From: CAVURW01 sp963743595
GTDB lineage: Bacteria; Verrucomicrobiota; Verrucomicrobiia; Methylacidiphilales; UBA1321
Length of the DNA: 64,000 bases
Reading direction: 5' to 3'
Assembly: GCA_963743595.1 (NCBI GenBank)
Contig: CAVURW010000057.1
Span: forward strand, 1-64,000
Each line of letters begins with the position of its first letter. The stretch's first letter is position 1. Under the pieces are notes generated by a model. The model searched no databases and was not told the DNA's origin. It saw nothing but the letters and a program-made list of their open reading frames with translations. The translations under genes were made by a program, and so were the position numbers. Of this stretch, positions 42,895 to 52,166 are shown in pieces.

Positions 42895-43515
42895 TTATTT
42901 CTGCAACCGCTCCGAGATCTTGGCCAACGCGCCGTCCGTAACCAGGACGCGATCGTAGTTCAAGAGCTGTTCTGCGTTCACCAGTTCACCTGTCGTCGTT
43001 TCGAAGCGAGGATGATTCCGCGCCGAAAGGATCAGAATCTCATCGAGCTTTTCCGTGATGATCAACACGCTGGTGCGTGGGTTGAGCAGGCTGGGCTTGA
43101 TCTTTTCGATCAGAGCTTTCGTACTCGGCTTATCGAGCTGAATCGGATCAATCAAGAGCACATCGCCTTGATTAACGCGGGCGCTGATCGCCTTCTTCAA
43201 CGCCAATTGCTTGACGCTGCGATTCGTCTTCTTCGAGTAATCGCGGGGATGCGGACCGAAGGCCACGCCGCCACCTGACCAGACAGGCGAGCGCTTGTAA
43301 CCGGCGCGGGCGTTACCCGTGCCTTTTTGGCGCCACGGTTTCTTGCCTGAACCCGCCACAGTTGCCTTCGTTTTGGTCGAATGCGTACCCGCACGGCGAT
43401 TGGCTTGATAAGCAACGATTGTCTCGTGCAGCGCTTGGGTTCCGATCCCGTTCGAGATCAGTTCCACTTTCAATTTGGCCGTTGCATCGGCCGGACTCAA
43501 TGTTGTGAAGCTCAT
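42895..43515 (-). CDS. rplD: 50S ribosomal protein L4
   Basis: 206 residues. YQANRRAGTHSTKTKATVAGSG (in part AGTHSTKTKA) and KPWRQKGTGNARAGYKRSPV form the tunnel loop of L4; GPHPRDYSKKTNRSVKQLALK follows. In E. coli L4 autoregulates the S10 operon; nothing shows this here. Confidence 0.97.
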   Translation of the reverse strand: MSFTTLSPADATAKLKVELISNGIGTQALHETIVAYQANRRAGTHSTKTKATVAGSGKKPWRQKGTGNARAGYKRSPVWSGGGVAFGPHPRDYSKKTNRSVKQLALKKAISARVNQGDVLLIDPIQLDKPSTKALIEKIKPSLLNPRTSVLIITEKLDEILILSARNHPRFETTTGELVNAEQLLNYDRVLVTDGALAKISERLQK

Positions 43516-43523
43516 GTTTCCTC

Positions 43524-44228
43524 TTACTTCTTTCCGCCAGCCTTGGAGGCTTTCATCGGATTCAACGGCTTGCCGGACGCAGGTGCGACTTTCGGCTTCG
43601 GTTGACCCTTAATGGCCGTGCGAACCACGACGTAGCTGCCCGCTGCACCAGGAACGGCACCGTTCACCAGAAGAACGTGGTCCGATTCCCGAACTTGAAT
43701 CACGCGCAGGTTTTGCACGGTGACTTGTTCGTCACCCATGTGCCCCGCCATACCGTGGTTTTTGTAAATGCGACCCGGAGTGGAGCGTTCGCCGATGGCA
43801 CCGTTACGACGGTGTGTTTTGGAACCGTGCGCCGCGCCCTGACCCGAGAAATTATGCTTCTTCATCGGTCCCTGGAAACCTTTGCCCTTGGAGACTCCGA
43901 TGATATCGACCAATTGCCCAACTTTGAACCGGTTGACCGTCAGCTCATCGCCAACCTTCACCTGCTCGCCGTTCAAGCGAAACTCTTGCACGAACCGCTT
44001 CGGAGTCACGCCCGCCTTCTTGAAATGGCCCAGCTCGGGCTTGCGCACGCGATGCTCTTTTTGATCGCCCACGCCAACTTGAGCAGCATTGTAGCCGTCA
44101 TTCTCCGTGTTTTTGAGCTGAATCACCGCGTTCGGCTCAGCCAAAATCACTGTCACGGGCGTGATCGTCCCCGTCTCGTCATAGACGCGGGTCATGCCGA
44201 CCTTCTTACCTAAAATTCCGATGCTCAT
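43524..44228 (-). CDS. rplC: 50S ribosomal protein L3
   Basis: 234 residues. MSIGILGKKVGMTRVYDETG, VSKGKGFQGPMKKHNFSGQ and GRIYKNHGMAGHMGDEQVTV identify L3. The C-terminal 20 residues (KPKVAPASGKPLNPMKASK) are an extra basic tail. Confidence 0.98.
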   Translation of the reverse strand: MSIGILGKKVGMTRVYDETGTITPVTVILAEPNAVIQLKNTENDGYNAAQVGVGDQKEHRVRKPELGHFKKAGVTPKRFVQEFRLNGEQVKVGDELTVNRFKVGQLVDIIGVSKGKGFQGPMKKHNFSGQGAAHGSKTHRRNGAIGERSTPGRIYKNHGMAGHMGDEQVTVQNLRVIQVRESDHVLLVNGAVPGAAGSYVVVRTAIKGQPKPKVAPASGKPLNPMKASKAGGKK

Positions 44229-44270
44229 GTAAACAGAAATCGTTTAATTGTTGTTAAAATTCAGTTCCGA

Positions 44271-44585
44271 CTAGACTTCGATCTTGATGTCAACGCCAGC
44301 AGGCAGGTTGAGCTTTTTCAGCTCGTCCACCGTCTTAGCGGCAGGGTCAATAATATCGAGCAACCGCTTGTGCGTGCGCATTTCAAATTGGTCCATGCTC
44401 TTCTTGTCAACGTGCGGGGAACGATTGACCGTAAACCGCTCAATCTTGGTGGGAAGCGGGATGGGACCTGCAACAGCCGAGCCTGTACGGCTTGCCGTTT
44501 CTGCGATGTCCTTTGCCGCGCGGTCCAGCAAGCGATAATCAAATCCCTTGAGGCGAATGCGAATGCGAATGCGTTGATTTGCCAT
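44271..44585 (-). CDS. rpsJ: 30S ribosomal protein S10
   Basis: 104 residues from the ATG at 44585 (MANQRIRIRIRLKGFDYRLL); a longer frame to 44678 runs into fusA and is not needed. GPIPLPTKIERFTVNRSPHVDKKSM (in part PLPTKIERFTVNRSPH) is the family signature. It follows fusA directly, with no tuf gene in between. Confidence 0.98.
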   Translation of the reverse strand: MANQRIRIRIRLKGFDYRLLDRAAKDIAETASRTGSAVAGPIPLPTKIERFTVNRSPHVDKKSMDQFEMRTHKRLLDIIDPAAKTVDELKKLNLPAGVDIKIEV

Positions 44586-44589
44586 AAAA

Positions 44590-46740
44590 TTACTTACCCT
44601 TCTTCTGTTCTGTGATCTGCGCCACGATCTGTGCAGGGACCTGCTCAAAGTGCGAGGGCTCCATTGTGTACGCCGCACGACCCTTAGACATCGAGCGAAT
44701 GTTGTTCACGTAACCAAACATTTCCGAGAGAGGCACTTCCGAGAGCAAGTTCGACTGCTTGTTCTTGCTTTCCGTGCTCATGATCTTTCCGCGACGGCGA
44801 CTTAAGTCACCCAAGATATCGCCCTGATATTCATCGGGGGTCGAAACCTCCACCTTCATGATCGGCTCGAGCAAAATCGGTGCGCCCTTCTTCATGGCGT
44901 CTTGTACGGCGAAAATCGCAGCGAGCTTAAACGCCAATTCGTTGGAATCGACTTCATGATAAGAGCCATAAACAATATCGATAGCGACATCGACGACAGG
45001 CGATCCATTGACCACGCCGTTAAGAAGCGCTTCTTCGATACCCTTCTTACAAGCCGGAATATATTCCTTCGGGATCGTACCGCCGACAACCTTGCTCTCG
45101 ACTTCGATTCCTTTTCCGCGTTCCAGAGGACGCATCTCGACAACTACGTGACCGTATTGACCGCGACCACCTGACTGCTTAACGAGCTTGCCTTCGCCAC
45201 CTGAGTTCTTGGTCGTCGTCTCGCGATACGCAATCTGAGGCGCACCTGCGTTGGTCTCGACATTGAACTCGCGCTTCATACGATCGCGAATGATGTCGAG
45301 GTGAAGCTCGCCCATACCGGCGATGATCGTTTGACCTGTCTCTTCGTTCGTCTTAACCGTAAGCGTCGGATCTTCTTCGACCAAGCGACCCAGCGATTCA
45401 CCCATCTTTTCCCGGTCGGCCTTCGTCTTCGGCTCAATGGCCATCGAGATAACCGGCTCAGGGAAGGAAGGTGGTTCGAGCTGGATATCGAAATCTTCCA
45501 TGCAAAGTGTGTCACCCGTCTTTACATCTTTGATACCGACGATTGCCGCGATATCACCTGAGTAAACGACATCCAATTCGTCGCGTTTATCGGCCTGGAT
45601 CTGAACCAAACGACTGATGCGTTCGCGCTTATTTGTACGCGGATTGTAAACGGTCGTGCCCTTTGACAACGATCCAGAGTACACGCGGAAGAAGACCAGT
45701 TTACCGACGAACGGATCAGTCCAAAGCTTGAACGCCAGGGCGCAGAAGTTAGCGGAGTCATCGGGGCTCGCAGGAACCTTTTCTTCAATGTTATGCGGGT
45801 TAATACCCATTGCCGGAGGAATGTCGAGCGGGCCAGGCAGATAATCGATAACGGCATCAATGAGGAACTGAACGCCCTTGTTCTTAAATGCAGAACCGCC
45901 AACGACGGGAACGAACTTATTCGCAACCGTCAGACGACGAATCGCCTGCTTCAATTGCAGCGGAGTCGGCTTCTTTTCTTCCAGGAACATTTCAGCAAGA
46001 ATTTCATCTTTGTCCGCGACTGCTTCGATCAACTCTTGCAACGCCTTCTCAGCGGCAGCCTTTTTATCCTCAGGAATATCGACGAGTTCGTAAGTCGAAC
46101 CGATTTTGTCATTGTCGGAGTACAACACCGCGCGTTGATTCACGATATCGATCTGGCCCTTGAGCTGATCTTCGGAACCCCACGGCATGAGAACGGGCCA
46201 CGCGTTTGCGCCCAGTTTATCGCGCATCTCTTTAATCGCGTTATCGTAATTGGCACCGACCCGGTCCATTTTATTAACGAACGCAATACGCGGAACGCCG
46301 TACTTATTGGCCTGACGCCAAACGGTTTCCGATTGCGGTTGAACACCGGCGACACCACAAAACACAGCAATCGCTCCGTCCAAAACGCGGAGAGAACGTT
46401 CCACTTCGGCCGTGAAATCGACGTGGCCGGGAGTGTCGATAATGTTAACGCGGAACTTCTGGCCTTCGTAAATCTTGAGAATGCCTTCTTCTTTGCGGGA
46501 GGGCCAGAAACAGGTCGTCGCTGCGGAAGTGATCGTGATTCCACGCTCGCGCTCTTGCTCCATCCAGTCAGTGGTCGCCGTTCCCTCATGCACTTCACCG
46601 ATTTTGTGAATGGCACCAGTGTAGAACAGAATACGCTCTGTCAGCGTTGTCTTGCCCGCATCAATGTGTGCGCAGATCCCGATATTGCGCGTCCGTTCCA
46701 TCGGATACGGGCGCTTGGGAGAGTTGACGTTGGTCGACAT
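44590..46740 (-). CDS. fusA: Elongation factor G
   Basis: 716 residues; the GTPase that drives translocation. The G domain shows AHIDAGKTTLTERILFYTG (P loop), RERGITITSAA (switch I), DTPGHVDFTAEVERSLRVLD and NKMDR. Later domains include GMGELHLDIIRDRMKREF and SGGRGQYGHVVVEM. The ATG at 46740 is chosen; 21 extra residues upstream are non-conserved. There is a single copy in the window. Confidence 0.98.
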   Translation of the reverse strand: MSTNVNSPKRPYPMERTRNIGICAHIDAGKTTLTERILFYTGAIHKIGEVHEGTATTDWMEQERERGITITSAATTCFWPSRKEEGILKIYEGQKFRVNIIDTPGHVDFTAEVERSLRVLDGAIAVFCGVAGVQPQSETVWRQANKYGVPRIAFVNKMDRVGANYDNAIKEMRDKLGANAWPVLMPWGSEDQLKGQIDIVNQRAVLYSDNDKIGSTYELVDIPEDKKAAAEKALQELIEAVADKDEILAEMFLEEKKPTPLQLKQAIRRLTVANKFVPVVGGSAFKNKGVQFLIDAVIDYLPGPLDIPPAMGINPHNIEEKVPASPDDSANFCALAFKLWTDPFVGKLVFFRVYSGSLSKGTTVYNPRTNKRERISRLVQIQADKRDELDVVYSGDIAAIVGIKDVKTGDTLCMEDFDIQLEPPSFPEPVISMAIEPKTKADREKMGESLGRLVEEDPTLTVKTNEETGQTIIAGMGELHLDIIRDRMKREFNVETNAGAPQIAYRETTTKNSGGEGKLVKQSGGRGQYGHVVVEMRPLERGKGIEVESKVVGGTIPKEYIPACKKGIEEALLNGVVNGSPVVDVAIDIVYGSYHEVDSNELAFKLAAIFAVQDAMKKGAPILLEPIMKVEVSTPDEYQGDILGDLSRRRGKIMSTESKNKQSNLLSEVPLSEMFGYVNNIRSMSKGRAAYTMEPSHFEQVPAQIVAQITEQKKGK

Positions 46741-46777
46741 AGAAGTTGTTTCGTTTTGAGATTGAAAAATTGATTGA

Positions 46778-47251
46778 TTAGAAGCGGAAATGGGCGAACG
46801 CACGATTGGCTTGAGCCATCTTATGCACGTCGTCCCGTTTCTTTACCGAGTTGCCCTGACCATTCGAAGCGTCCTTGATTTCAAGAGCGAGCGCTTTCTG
46901 GATCGGCATCCCCTTCTTCTTCGCAGCATTTGTGACGAGCCAGCGCATCGCCAGCGCCAATTGACGTTCCGGCGGAACTTCCATCGGAACTTGATATGTT
47001 GCACCACCCACGCGGCGGGATTTGACTTCCAAACGAGGCTTCACGTTTTCGAGCGCCTTATTCAGAATATCCAGCGGATCGCCGTCTTTATTCTGTTCAT
47101 TCACGGTCTCGATTGCACCGTAAACAATGCGCTGAGCCGTGGACTTTTTACCGCGCTCCATCACCTGCGAGATCAAACGACCTACTACAGGGGATTCATA
47201 ACGGCTATCTGGCTTGATTTGGCGGAGTTCCGCGCGACGACGTCTGGCCAT
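46778..47251 (-). CDS. rpsG: 30S ribosomal protein S7
   Basis: 157 residues. MARRRRAELRQIKPDSRYES, NKALENVKPRLEVKSRRVGGATYQVP (in part) and ALAMRWLVTNAAKKKGMP are S7 motifs. Primary binder of the 16S 3' domain. Confidence 0.98.
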   Translation of the reverse strand: MARRRRAELRQIKPDSRYESPVVGRLISQVMERGKKSTAQRIVYGAIETVNEQNKDGDPLDILNKALENVKPRLEVKSRRVGGATYQVPMEVPPERQLALAMRWLVTNAAKKKGMPIQKALALEIKDASNGQGNSVKKRDDVHKMAQANRAFAHFRF

Positions 47252-47275
47252 AGTTCTTAGTTTTGTGTGTTAAAA

Positions 47276-47722
47276 TTATTTCTTACCCTTGGCAGCAGGA
47301 GCGGCACCTTTGGCACCAGCAGCACCCGGCTTCGGCTTCTTTACCCCGTACTTAGAACGGGAAACATTACGCGTGAGCTTGTTCGTGTTACTCGGCCCCG
47401 CTGCACCCAACGCATCGAGCGTACCGCGAACGATGTGGTAACGAACACCAGGCAAATCCTTCACACGACCACCACGCACCAGAACAATCGAGTGTTCCTG
47501 CAAATTGTGCTGCTCACCCGGAATGTAAGCGATCACTTCGTAACCGTTGGTCAAACGCACTTTAGCCACTTTACGCAAAGCCGAGTTCGGCTTCTTTGGC
47601 GTACGCGTCATGACTTGCACGCAAACTCCACGACGCTGGGGAGCACCCTTCAGCGCTGGCGACTTCGTCTTGACGACAACTTTACTGCGTCCTTTGCGGA
47701 CCAACTGATTAATCGTAGGCAT
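47276..47722 (-). CDS. rpsL: 30S ribosomal protein S12 with Ala/Lys-rich C-terminal tail
   Basis: 148 residues against about 124. MPTINQLVRKGRSKVVVKTK, RTPKKPNSALRKVAKVRLTN (wild-type-like Lys at the streptomycin site) and LPGVRYHIVRGTLDALG are diagnostic. About 20 residues of Pro, Gly, Ala and Lys follow the normal end. It is the first gene of the str block, preceded by a long leader with a terminator-like hairpin. Confidence 0.98.
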   Translation of the reverse strand: MPTINQLVRKGRSKVVVKTKSPALKGAPQRRGVCVQVMTRTPKKPNSALRKVAKVRLTNGYEVIAYIPGEQHNLQEHSIVLVRGGRVKDLPGVRYHIVRGTLDALGAAGPSNTNKLTRNVSRSKYGVKKPKPGAAGAKGAAPAAKGKK

Positions 47723-47791
47723 GTTGTAATTTTAAATTGGCGCTCGATCCGTAGTGCAGATCCAAACTTGCGCCCATGCCTTCCGACGACT

Positions 47792-47820
47792 AAAAAACGA
47801 CCAACGCTTAGCGCGTGGCC
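47792..47820 (-). promoter_or_regulatory. Terminator-like hairpin (possible attenuator) in the rpsL leader
   Basis: On the minus strand a stem of about 8 bp with one bulge (GGCCACGC 47813-47820 with GCGTTGGTC 47799-47807, 5-nt loop) is followed by GTTTTTTAG. It lies about 70 nt upstream of rpsL and about 400 nt downstream of the kinase gene, so attenuation of the str operon is as likely as termination of upstream transcription. Confidence 0.55.
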
Positions 47821-48214
47821 TAGTCGCCGAAGTTTGCATGGAGGATGACGTTTTCGTTTAAGGTGCTTGGTTGGCACCCGCCATCACACGCTCATTCTTT
47901 TCAGCTTAATGAACTCCCGACCCTCAAACGAGTGCCGACGCTCATACCCTAAAAATCTTGCGGAGGTGGGATATTGTCAAAATGCAGGGGAATGACAAGA
48001 ACAATTTTCAGTTGTTCAATCAGCAGCAGCGTCAGCGTGACGGCAGCGTGACGCTGCACCCCGTAAGGACGGTCGTCAGGTGTTAGGCCCGAACGGTTGG
48101 CTAAGTCATTGCTAGCCCTTCGGGCCTGCTGAGACAGGAGATCGTCTTACGATACCTCGTCAAATAGGTGGGCTGGGTTGCGGCCGACTTCGGAGGCTCC
48201 TTCGGATGCGCGGG
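47821..48214 (-). other. Gene-free leader region of the rpsL operon with repeats
   Basis: No gene is seen. A weak promoter may lie on the minus strand around 47969-48000 (TTGTCA, 17-bp spacer, AATATC; an overlapping TTGACA is also present). A 9-bp inverted repeat (GCAGCGTCA 48026-48034; TGACGCTGC 48049-48057) and a diverged copy of the dispersed palindromic repeat (about 48080-48130) fill the part next to the kinase gene. Confidence 0.4.
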
Positions 48215-51067
48215 TTAGCAGCGAGTGAGTCCATTTGGCAAAGTGTTGCCTGACGCTGGTAGAGAGTCGAGCACTTCCCGGATGGTGCGACTGAGCGCGT
48301 CTTGTTCGTAGGGTTTCGCGAGGAACCGTACGTTCGGCAGATCGATGCCTTCCTCTTTAAGGATCGATTCGCTGTATCCGCTGACGAGGATGATTTTCAG
48401 GGTGGGGTTTTCCGTTCGGAGCCTTGTGCCCAGCTCCAGGCCGGTCATTCCGTTCGGCATCATCATGTCGGTCAGGAGTAGATTGATGATTTTGGAATGC
48501 TGTTCCCACACCTCCATCGCTTCCAGACCATCGTTTGCAACGAGGACGTGGTACCCGAATTTCTCGAGGATCTTGATCGTGGAGCGCCGCACAAAAGGAT
48601 GGTCTTCCACCAGAAGAATGGTCTCTTTTTCAGAGCGGCGCACGGGCGGGAGAAGGGCTGGCCCGCTCTTTGGGCGCTCTTGAGTGATGGGAAGATAGAC
48701 ATGGAATTTCGAGCCAGTCCCGAGCATGCTCTCCACCTCGATCCACCCGCGATGTTGATGGATGGTGCCATACGCGGAGGCAAGGCCCAGTCCCGTTCCT
48801 TTACCAATACCCTTTGTCGTGAAGAAGGGTTCGAACAGGTGCTCCAGCACGTCTGGCGACATCCCTGTGCCGTTGTCGGAGATCGTAATGAGGAAGAAAG
48901 AACCGGGTCTGGCATATCGATTTCCTGGCTTCGGTGTGCCGAGCTCTACTTGCGAGGTACGAACTGTAAGCACCCCTCCATGGGGCATCGCGTCCTTCGC
49001 GTTAACGATCATGTTCAAGAGCGCCTGATCGAGCATCGACGCATCTGCGCTAACCCACGATTCTTTTGCCTCTTGTTCAATTGTCACATGAATTGTATCG
49101 CCGATAATCCGGCGAATCATGGTCATGAACTTGGCCACCTCAGTCTTGATTTCCATGGGCACCAGCGCCATCGGCTGTTGGCGGGCAAATTCCAGCAATT
49201 GCCGGGTCAGTTTGACGCCTTGGGTGGCCAAAATATGCACCTCTTCGAGCGCAGGTTTAGCGCTCGGGACAGCCTCCATGCACTGCTGCAGGTTCAAGAG
49301 CATTGCGGTGAGGATGTTATTAAAGTCGTGTGCAACTCCGCCGGCGAGTCGACCCACAACCTCCATTTTTTGCGCTTGGCGCAGCTGCTCTTCGAGGACC
49401 TTTTTATGAGTAACATCCGAAAAGCTGCAAACGACCATGTGTGCCTGCCCCTGTTCATCGGTAAGCGGGGCGGCGTTGATTGAAATCCAAACCAGCTTAC
49501 CGTCGGGGCGATGAACCCCCATAATCGAATCGCGAGACGCCTGCCCGGTCCGGATTGCCACCATCGCGGGATGCTCGTCTCCCGGATAGTTGGTGCCATC
49601 TTCCCGAATCGTTTTCCATCCTCCATCCACGGAACTTCTCTTTCCGAGTTCGGACACTCCTAGAATCTGTTCGGCAGCGGGGTTTGCAACCAAAATACGC
49701 CCAGTTTTATCCTGAACAACGACGCCTTCCACCTGCGCTTTAAAGATGAGATCCAACTTGGCTTGACTCTCTTTTAACGCCATCTTGGCGATTTTCGTCT
49801 CCGTGATATCTACAATTTGAGAGATGAAATGAAGGGGCATGCCGCTCTCGTCTCGCACCAGGGTGGCGCTAAAATACGACCAAATCTCTCTACCATCCTT
49901 GTGCAAATAGCGCTTCTCAACGCTGAGGGATTCGACGTCTCCCGCGATCAACTGCTCGATGTGCATCTTGTCATTGGCGCGGTCATCGGGATGAGTGATC
50001 GCGGTGAATCTCGACAGGAAAATCTCATCTTCAGAGTAGCCAAGCATCCGGCTGAAGGCGCGGTTGACCCGAAAAATTCGGTTGTCCGGGTAAACCATCG
50101 CCATCCCCACGGGCGCGTAATCGAACGCGCTGGAGAATTCCCGTTGCTGGCGTTTCAAGGCAATCTCGATCTCCGTGCGGCGTGTAATATCGACCAGCGA
50201 AATAATTCGGCATCTTCGCCCATTGATCTCCAGATCATTCGTTCGCACTTCCACGGTGAGTTGAGCGCCACTCTTGTGAAAATGCCTAACGATTCTTACG
50301 GGTACACCACTTTCAAGTGGTAAGGTGAACGAGATGGTGACATCCACGTTTCTATTTCGAGAAAAATCGGATATCTTCGCTGCCGCAAATTCTTCAGTGG
50401 TGTAGCCATAAAGCGATTCGGCTGCTGGATTCCAATCGAGGATCTCACCCGTTCTTGAGTCACTCAGAATCATGGCAGAAGGGTGATTTTCAAAGAGGGA
50501 GCGGTACTGCTCATCCGCCTGAACTCGGCTCAATTTGGCCTGTTGCAGGTTTTGTTTGGTCTCCACGAGTTGTCGCAAAACGCGCCGGCTATCGATCAAA
50601 CGACTCGCCTGATTTGCCAATTTTCGAAGGTTGTCTAGCTGGCTCTCGGAAAGCTTTCGTGGCTTTACATCTAAGACGCAGAGGGTCCCGATGACGCATC
50701 CATCGCTTAGTACCAAGGGAGCCCCGGCGTAAAAGCGAATGTTCGGAGCACTCGTAACGAGCGCATTCCGGTAAAAACGCTCGTCCAGTAACGTGTCCGG
50801 AACGACCAGCACGCGGTCGGGGGCGAGCATGGCGTGTTTGCAAAACGAATAATGGCGCGGCGTCTCTGTAAACTGAAGACCGCGCATCGATTTGAACCAC
50901 TGCCGATCGTTATCTAAGAGGGAGACCAAGGAAATGGGACTCTCTAGAATGGAGCAGGCTAACTCGGTGAGTTCATCGTATTCCTTCTCTGGAGGCGTAT
51001 CCAGAATACAACAGGCAGCCAGGCAGGCCGCCCGGAGCCCTTCATCGAGGGAAGCCTCAATCATCAT
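48215..51067 (-). CDS. Cytoplasmic hybrid sensor histidine kinase, GAF-PAS-PAS-PAS-HK-REC
   Basis: A 950-residue protein without membrane helices. Order: GAF domain (about 10-170; DNDRQWFKSMRGL, FYAGAPLVLSDGCVIGTLCV), three PAS domains (about 195-310, 315-435 and 440-560, each ending in a PAC-like segment such as WSYFSATLVRDESG), then the histidine kinase core. The phosphoacceptor His is in GGVAHDFNNILTAML, and the ATPase has DNGTGMSPDVLEHLFEPFFTTK and GTGLGLASAYGTI. The C-terminal receiver (ILLVEDHPFVRRS, LLLTDMMMPNG with the phospho-Asp, LAKPYEQDAL) follows. A TTG six codons upstream is possible, but the ATG at 51067 is preferred. The signal is probably cytosolic, perhaps redox or light through the PAS domains. 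No partner response regulator is in the same operon except the GGDEF-like protein. Confidence 0.93.
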   Translation of the reverse strand: MMIEASLDEGLRAACLAACCILDTPPEKEYDELTELACSILESPISLVSLLDNDRQWFKSMRGLQFTETPRHYSFCKHAMLAPDRVLVVPDTLLDERFYRNALVTSAPNIRFYAGAPLVLSDGCVIGTLCVLDVKPRKLSESQLDNLRKLANQASRLIDSRRVLRQLVETKQNLQQAKLSRVQADEQYRSLFENHPSAMILSDSRTGEILDWNPAAESLYGYTTEEFAAAKISDFSRNRNVDVTISFTLPLESGVPVRIVRHFHKSGAQLTVEVRTNDLEINGRRCRIISLVDITRRTEIEIALKRQQREFSSAFDYAPVGMAMVYPDNRIFRVNRAFSRMLGYSEDEIFLSRFTAITHPDDRANDKMHIEQLIAGDVESLSVEKRYLHKDGREIWSYFSATLVRDESGMPLHFISQIVDITETKIAKMALKESQAKLDLIFKAQVEGVVVQDKTGRILVANPAAEQILGVSELGKRSSVDGGWKTIREDGTNYPGDEHPAMVAIRTGQASRDSIMGVHRPDGKLVWISINAAPLTDEQGQAHMVVCSFSDVTHKKVLEEQLRQAQKMEVVGRLAGGVAHDFNNILTAMLLNLQQCMEAVPSAKPALEEVHILATQGVKLTRQLLEFARQQPMALVPMEIKTEVAKFMTMIRRIIGDTIHVTIEQEAKESWVSADASMLDQALLNMIVNAKDAMPHGGVLTVRTSQVELGTPKPGNRYARPGSFFLITISDNGTGMSPDVLEHLFEPFFTTKGIGKGTGLGLASAYGTIHQHRGWIEVESMLGTGSKFHVYLPITQERPKSGPALLPPVRRSEKETILLVEDHPFVRRSTIKILEKFGYHVLVANDGLEAMEVWEQHSKIINLLLTDMMMPNGMTGLELGTRLRTENPTLKIILVSGYSESILKEEGIDLPNVRFLAKPYEQDALSRTIREVLDSLPASGNTLPNGLTRC

Positions 51068-51143
51068 GTCTGACGATAACTGCAATTGTAATGCTAGTCG
51101 AGGTCAGATAAATAATACATGACTATAAACTAACCGAGGTCGC

Positions 51144-52124
51144 TCATTTGCCAGCTGCTGGGGAAGTGGGCGTGGGGACCGGCGAAGGTGACCCGGGGGC
51201 AGTTGCAACCGCATCTTTGGGAAGTGCGTCAAGAAGCTGATCAATCGGCAGAGTGGTTTTGGCTTTGCGAGCGATCTCTTTCCATTCTGCGGGAATGGGG
51301 GGGCCATTTTCTTGAATTTGCGGACCTTTCCCATCGCCGCCCGCGATCTTGGAGTCCATATCGAAAGCGAGGGGACCTCCCGTAACGATAATGGGATCGA
51401 CCTCCAGCAGCGATGCTCTCAGCGCTTCCAGATGTCCGTCGTCAGCGTCACGAGAAGAAATAAACCAAATGCGCACCTTCTTATCGGGCCATGTCACGAA
51501 GATAACTTGTAACGATTCCGGGATGGGATCGTTTGCGAGAACATCGGAAGCCGCCGCCTCGATTTTCTTGATGTAGTCCGCAATCGCCTCGGCAGTTGCC
51601 CTTTTTTCAAGGGAATCATTGGATTGATAGAGCGCTATGGACCCCAGCTCGTAGCCGCGCGGTTTTGAATCGTCCTTAAAATAGAAATCCTGCGCGGCGG
51701 TGGTGGAGATGGGCACTCCCTTAAGTTTAGCCGGTTTAAAGTGCCAGCCTGCCATCGCAGAGAGTGCGGTTTGATTTAACCGGGGATCAGTCGTCTTTAA
51801 CACCACGGGATCATCTGCAAGGCCCGCTGTGCTGACGACGTAGCCAACCATGAGGTAGCCCGACAACTTCTCACCCGTGGTGCTTTTAGCGGTGTCCGGC
51901 AGGGAGCCAGAAACGGCCTGAGGTGCACTGTAGTCTGGGGAATCCTGCAGCGGCTGAATTTGATACTTATCGGCCAGTGCAGCGTTCACCGTTTTATCGA
52001 TGATATCATTCCCAGGAGAGTGAATGTCCTTAGGCGATTCGTGATCGTAGGCGATCGGCTTGGCCTGCGCCAGAAGCACGTTCGGGAGTAGAAAAAGAGC
52101 CAGCGTAAGGGGAAGAGCGTTCAC
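51144..52124 (-). CDS. Secreted protein with a TonB C-terminal-like domain
   Basis: A 326-residue exported protein starting at GTG (signal peptide NALPLTLALFLLPNVLLAQA). Residues about 85-150 resemble the TonB C-terminal fold: GYLMVGYVVSTAGLADDPVVLKT, then NQTALSAMAGWHFKPAKLKGVPI. There is no membrane anchor, so it is not a normal TonB. The middle third is an alpha/beta region of unknown type, and the end is Pro/Ser/Thr-rich. It lies between the kinase (77 bp) and the GGDEF-like protein (43 bp) on the same strand, which suggests one transcription unit. Confidence 0.7.
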   Translation of the reverse strand: MNALPLTLALFLLPNVLLAQAKPIAYDHESPKDIHSPGNDIIDKTVNAALADKYQIQPLQDSPDYSAPQAVSGSLPDTAKSTTGEKLSGYLMVGYVVSTAGLADDPVVLKTTDPRLNQTALSAMAGWHFKPAKLKGVPISTTAAQDFYFKDDSKPRGYELGSIALYQSNDSLEKRATAEAIADYIKKIEAAASDVLANDPIPESLQVIFVTWPDKKVRIWFISSRDADDGHLEALRASLLEVDPIIVTGGPLAFDMDSKIAGGDGKGPQIQENGPPIPAEWKEIARKAKTTLPIDQLLDALPKDAVATAPGSPSPVPTPTSPAAGK

Positions 52125-52166
52125 GACTTAAGGATTAGCAGTTCTGCTGCTCAGCTAAAGCGTTAA

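Noticed and set aside
44586..44678. N-terminal extension of rpsJ
   Set aside because: The family begins exactly at the ATG at 44585; the extension lies inside the fusA 3' end in another frame.
45793..46773. 326-codon plus-strand frame
   Set aside because: Antisense to fusA with no recognisable domain; a shadow frame.
47650..47877. Basic minus-strand frame upstream of rpsL that at first looked like L34 (rpmH)
   Set aside because: The L34 core motif is not present, the start is GTG without a ribosome-binding site, and it overlaps rpsL and the terminator-like hairpin.
48497..49483. 328-codon plus-strand frame
   Set aside because: Antisense to the hybrid kinase; translation shows no family features.
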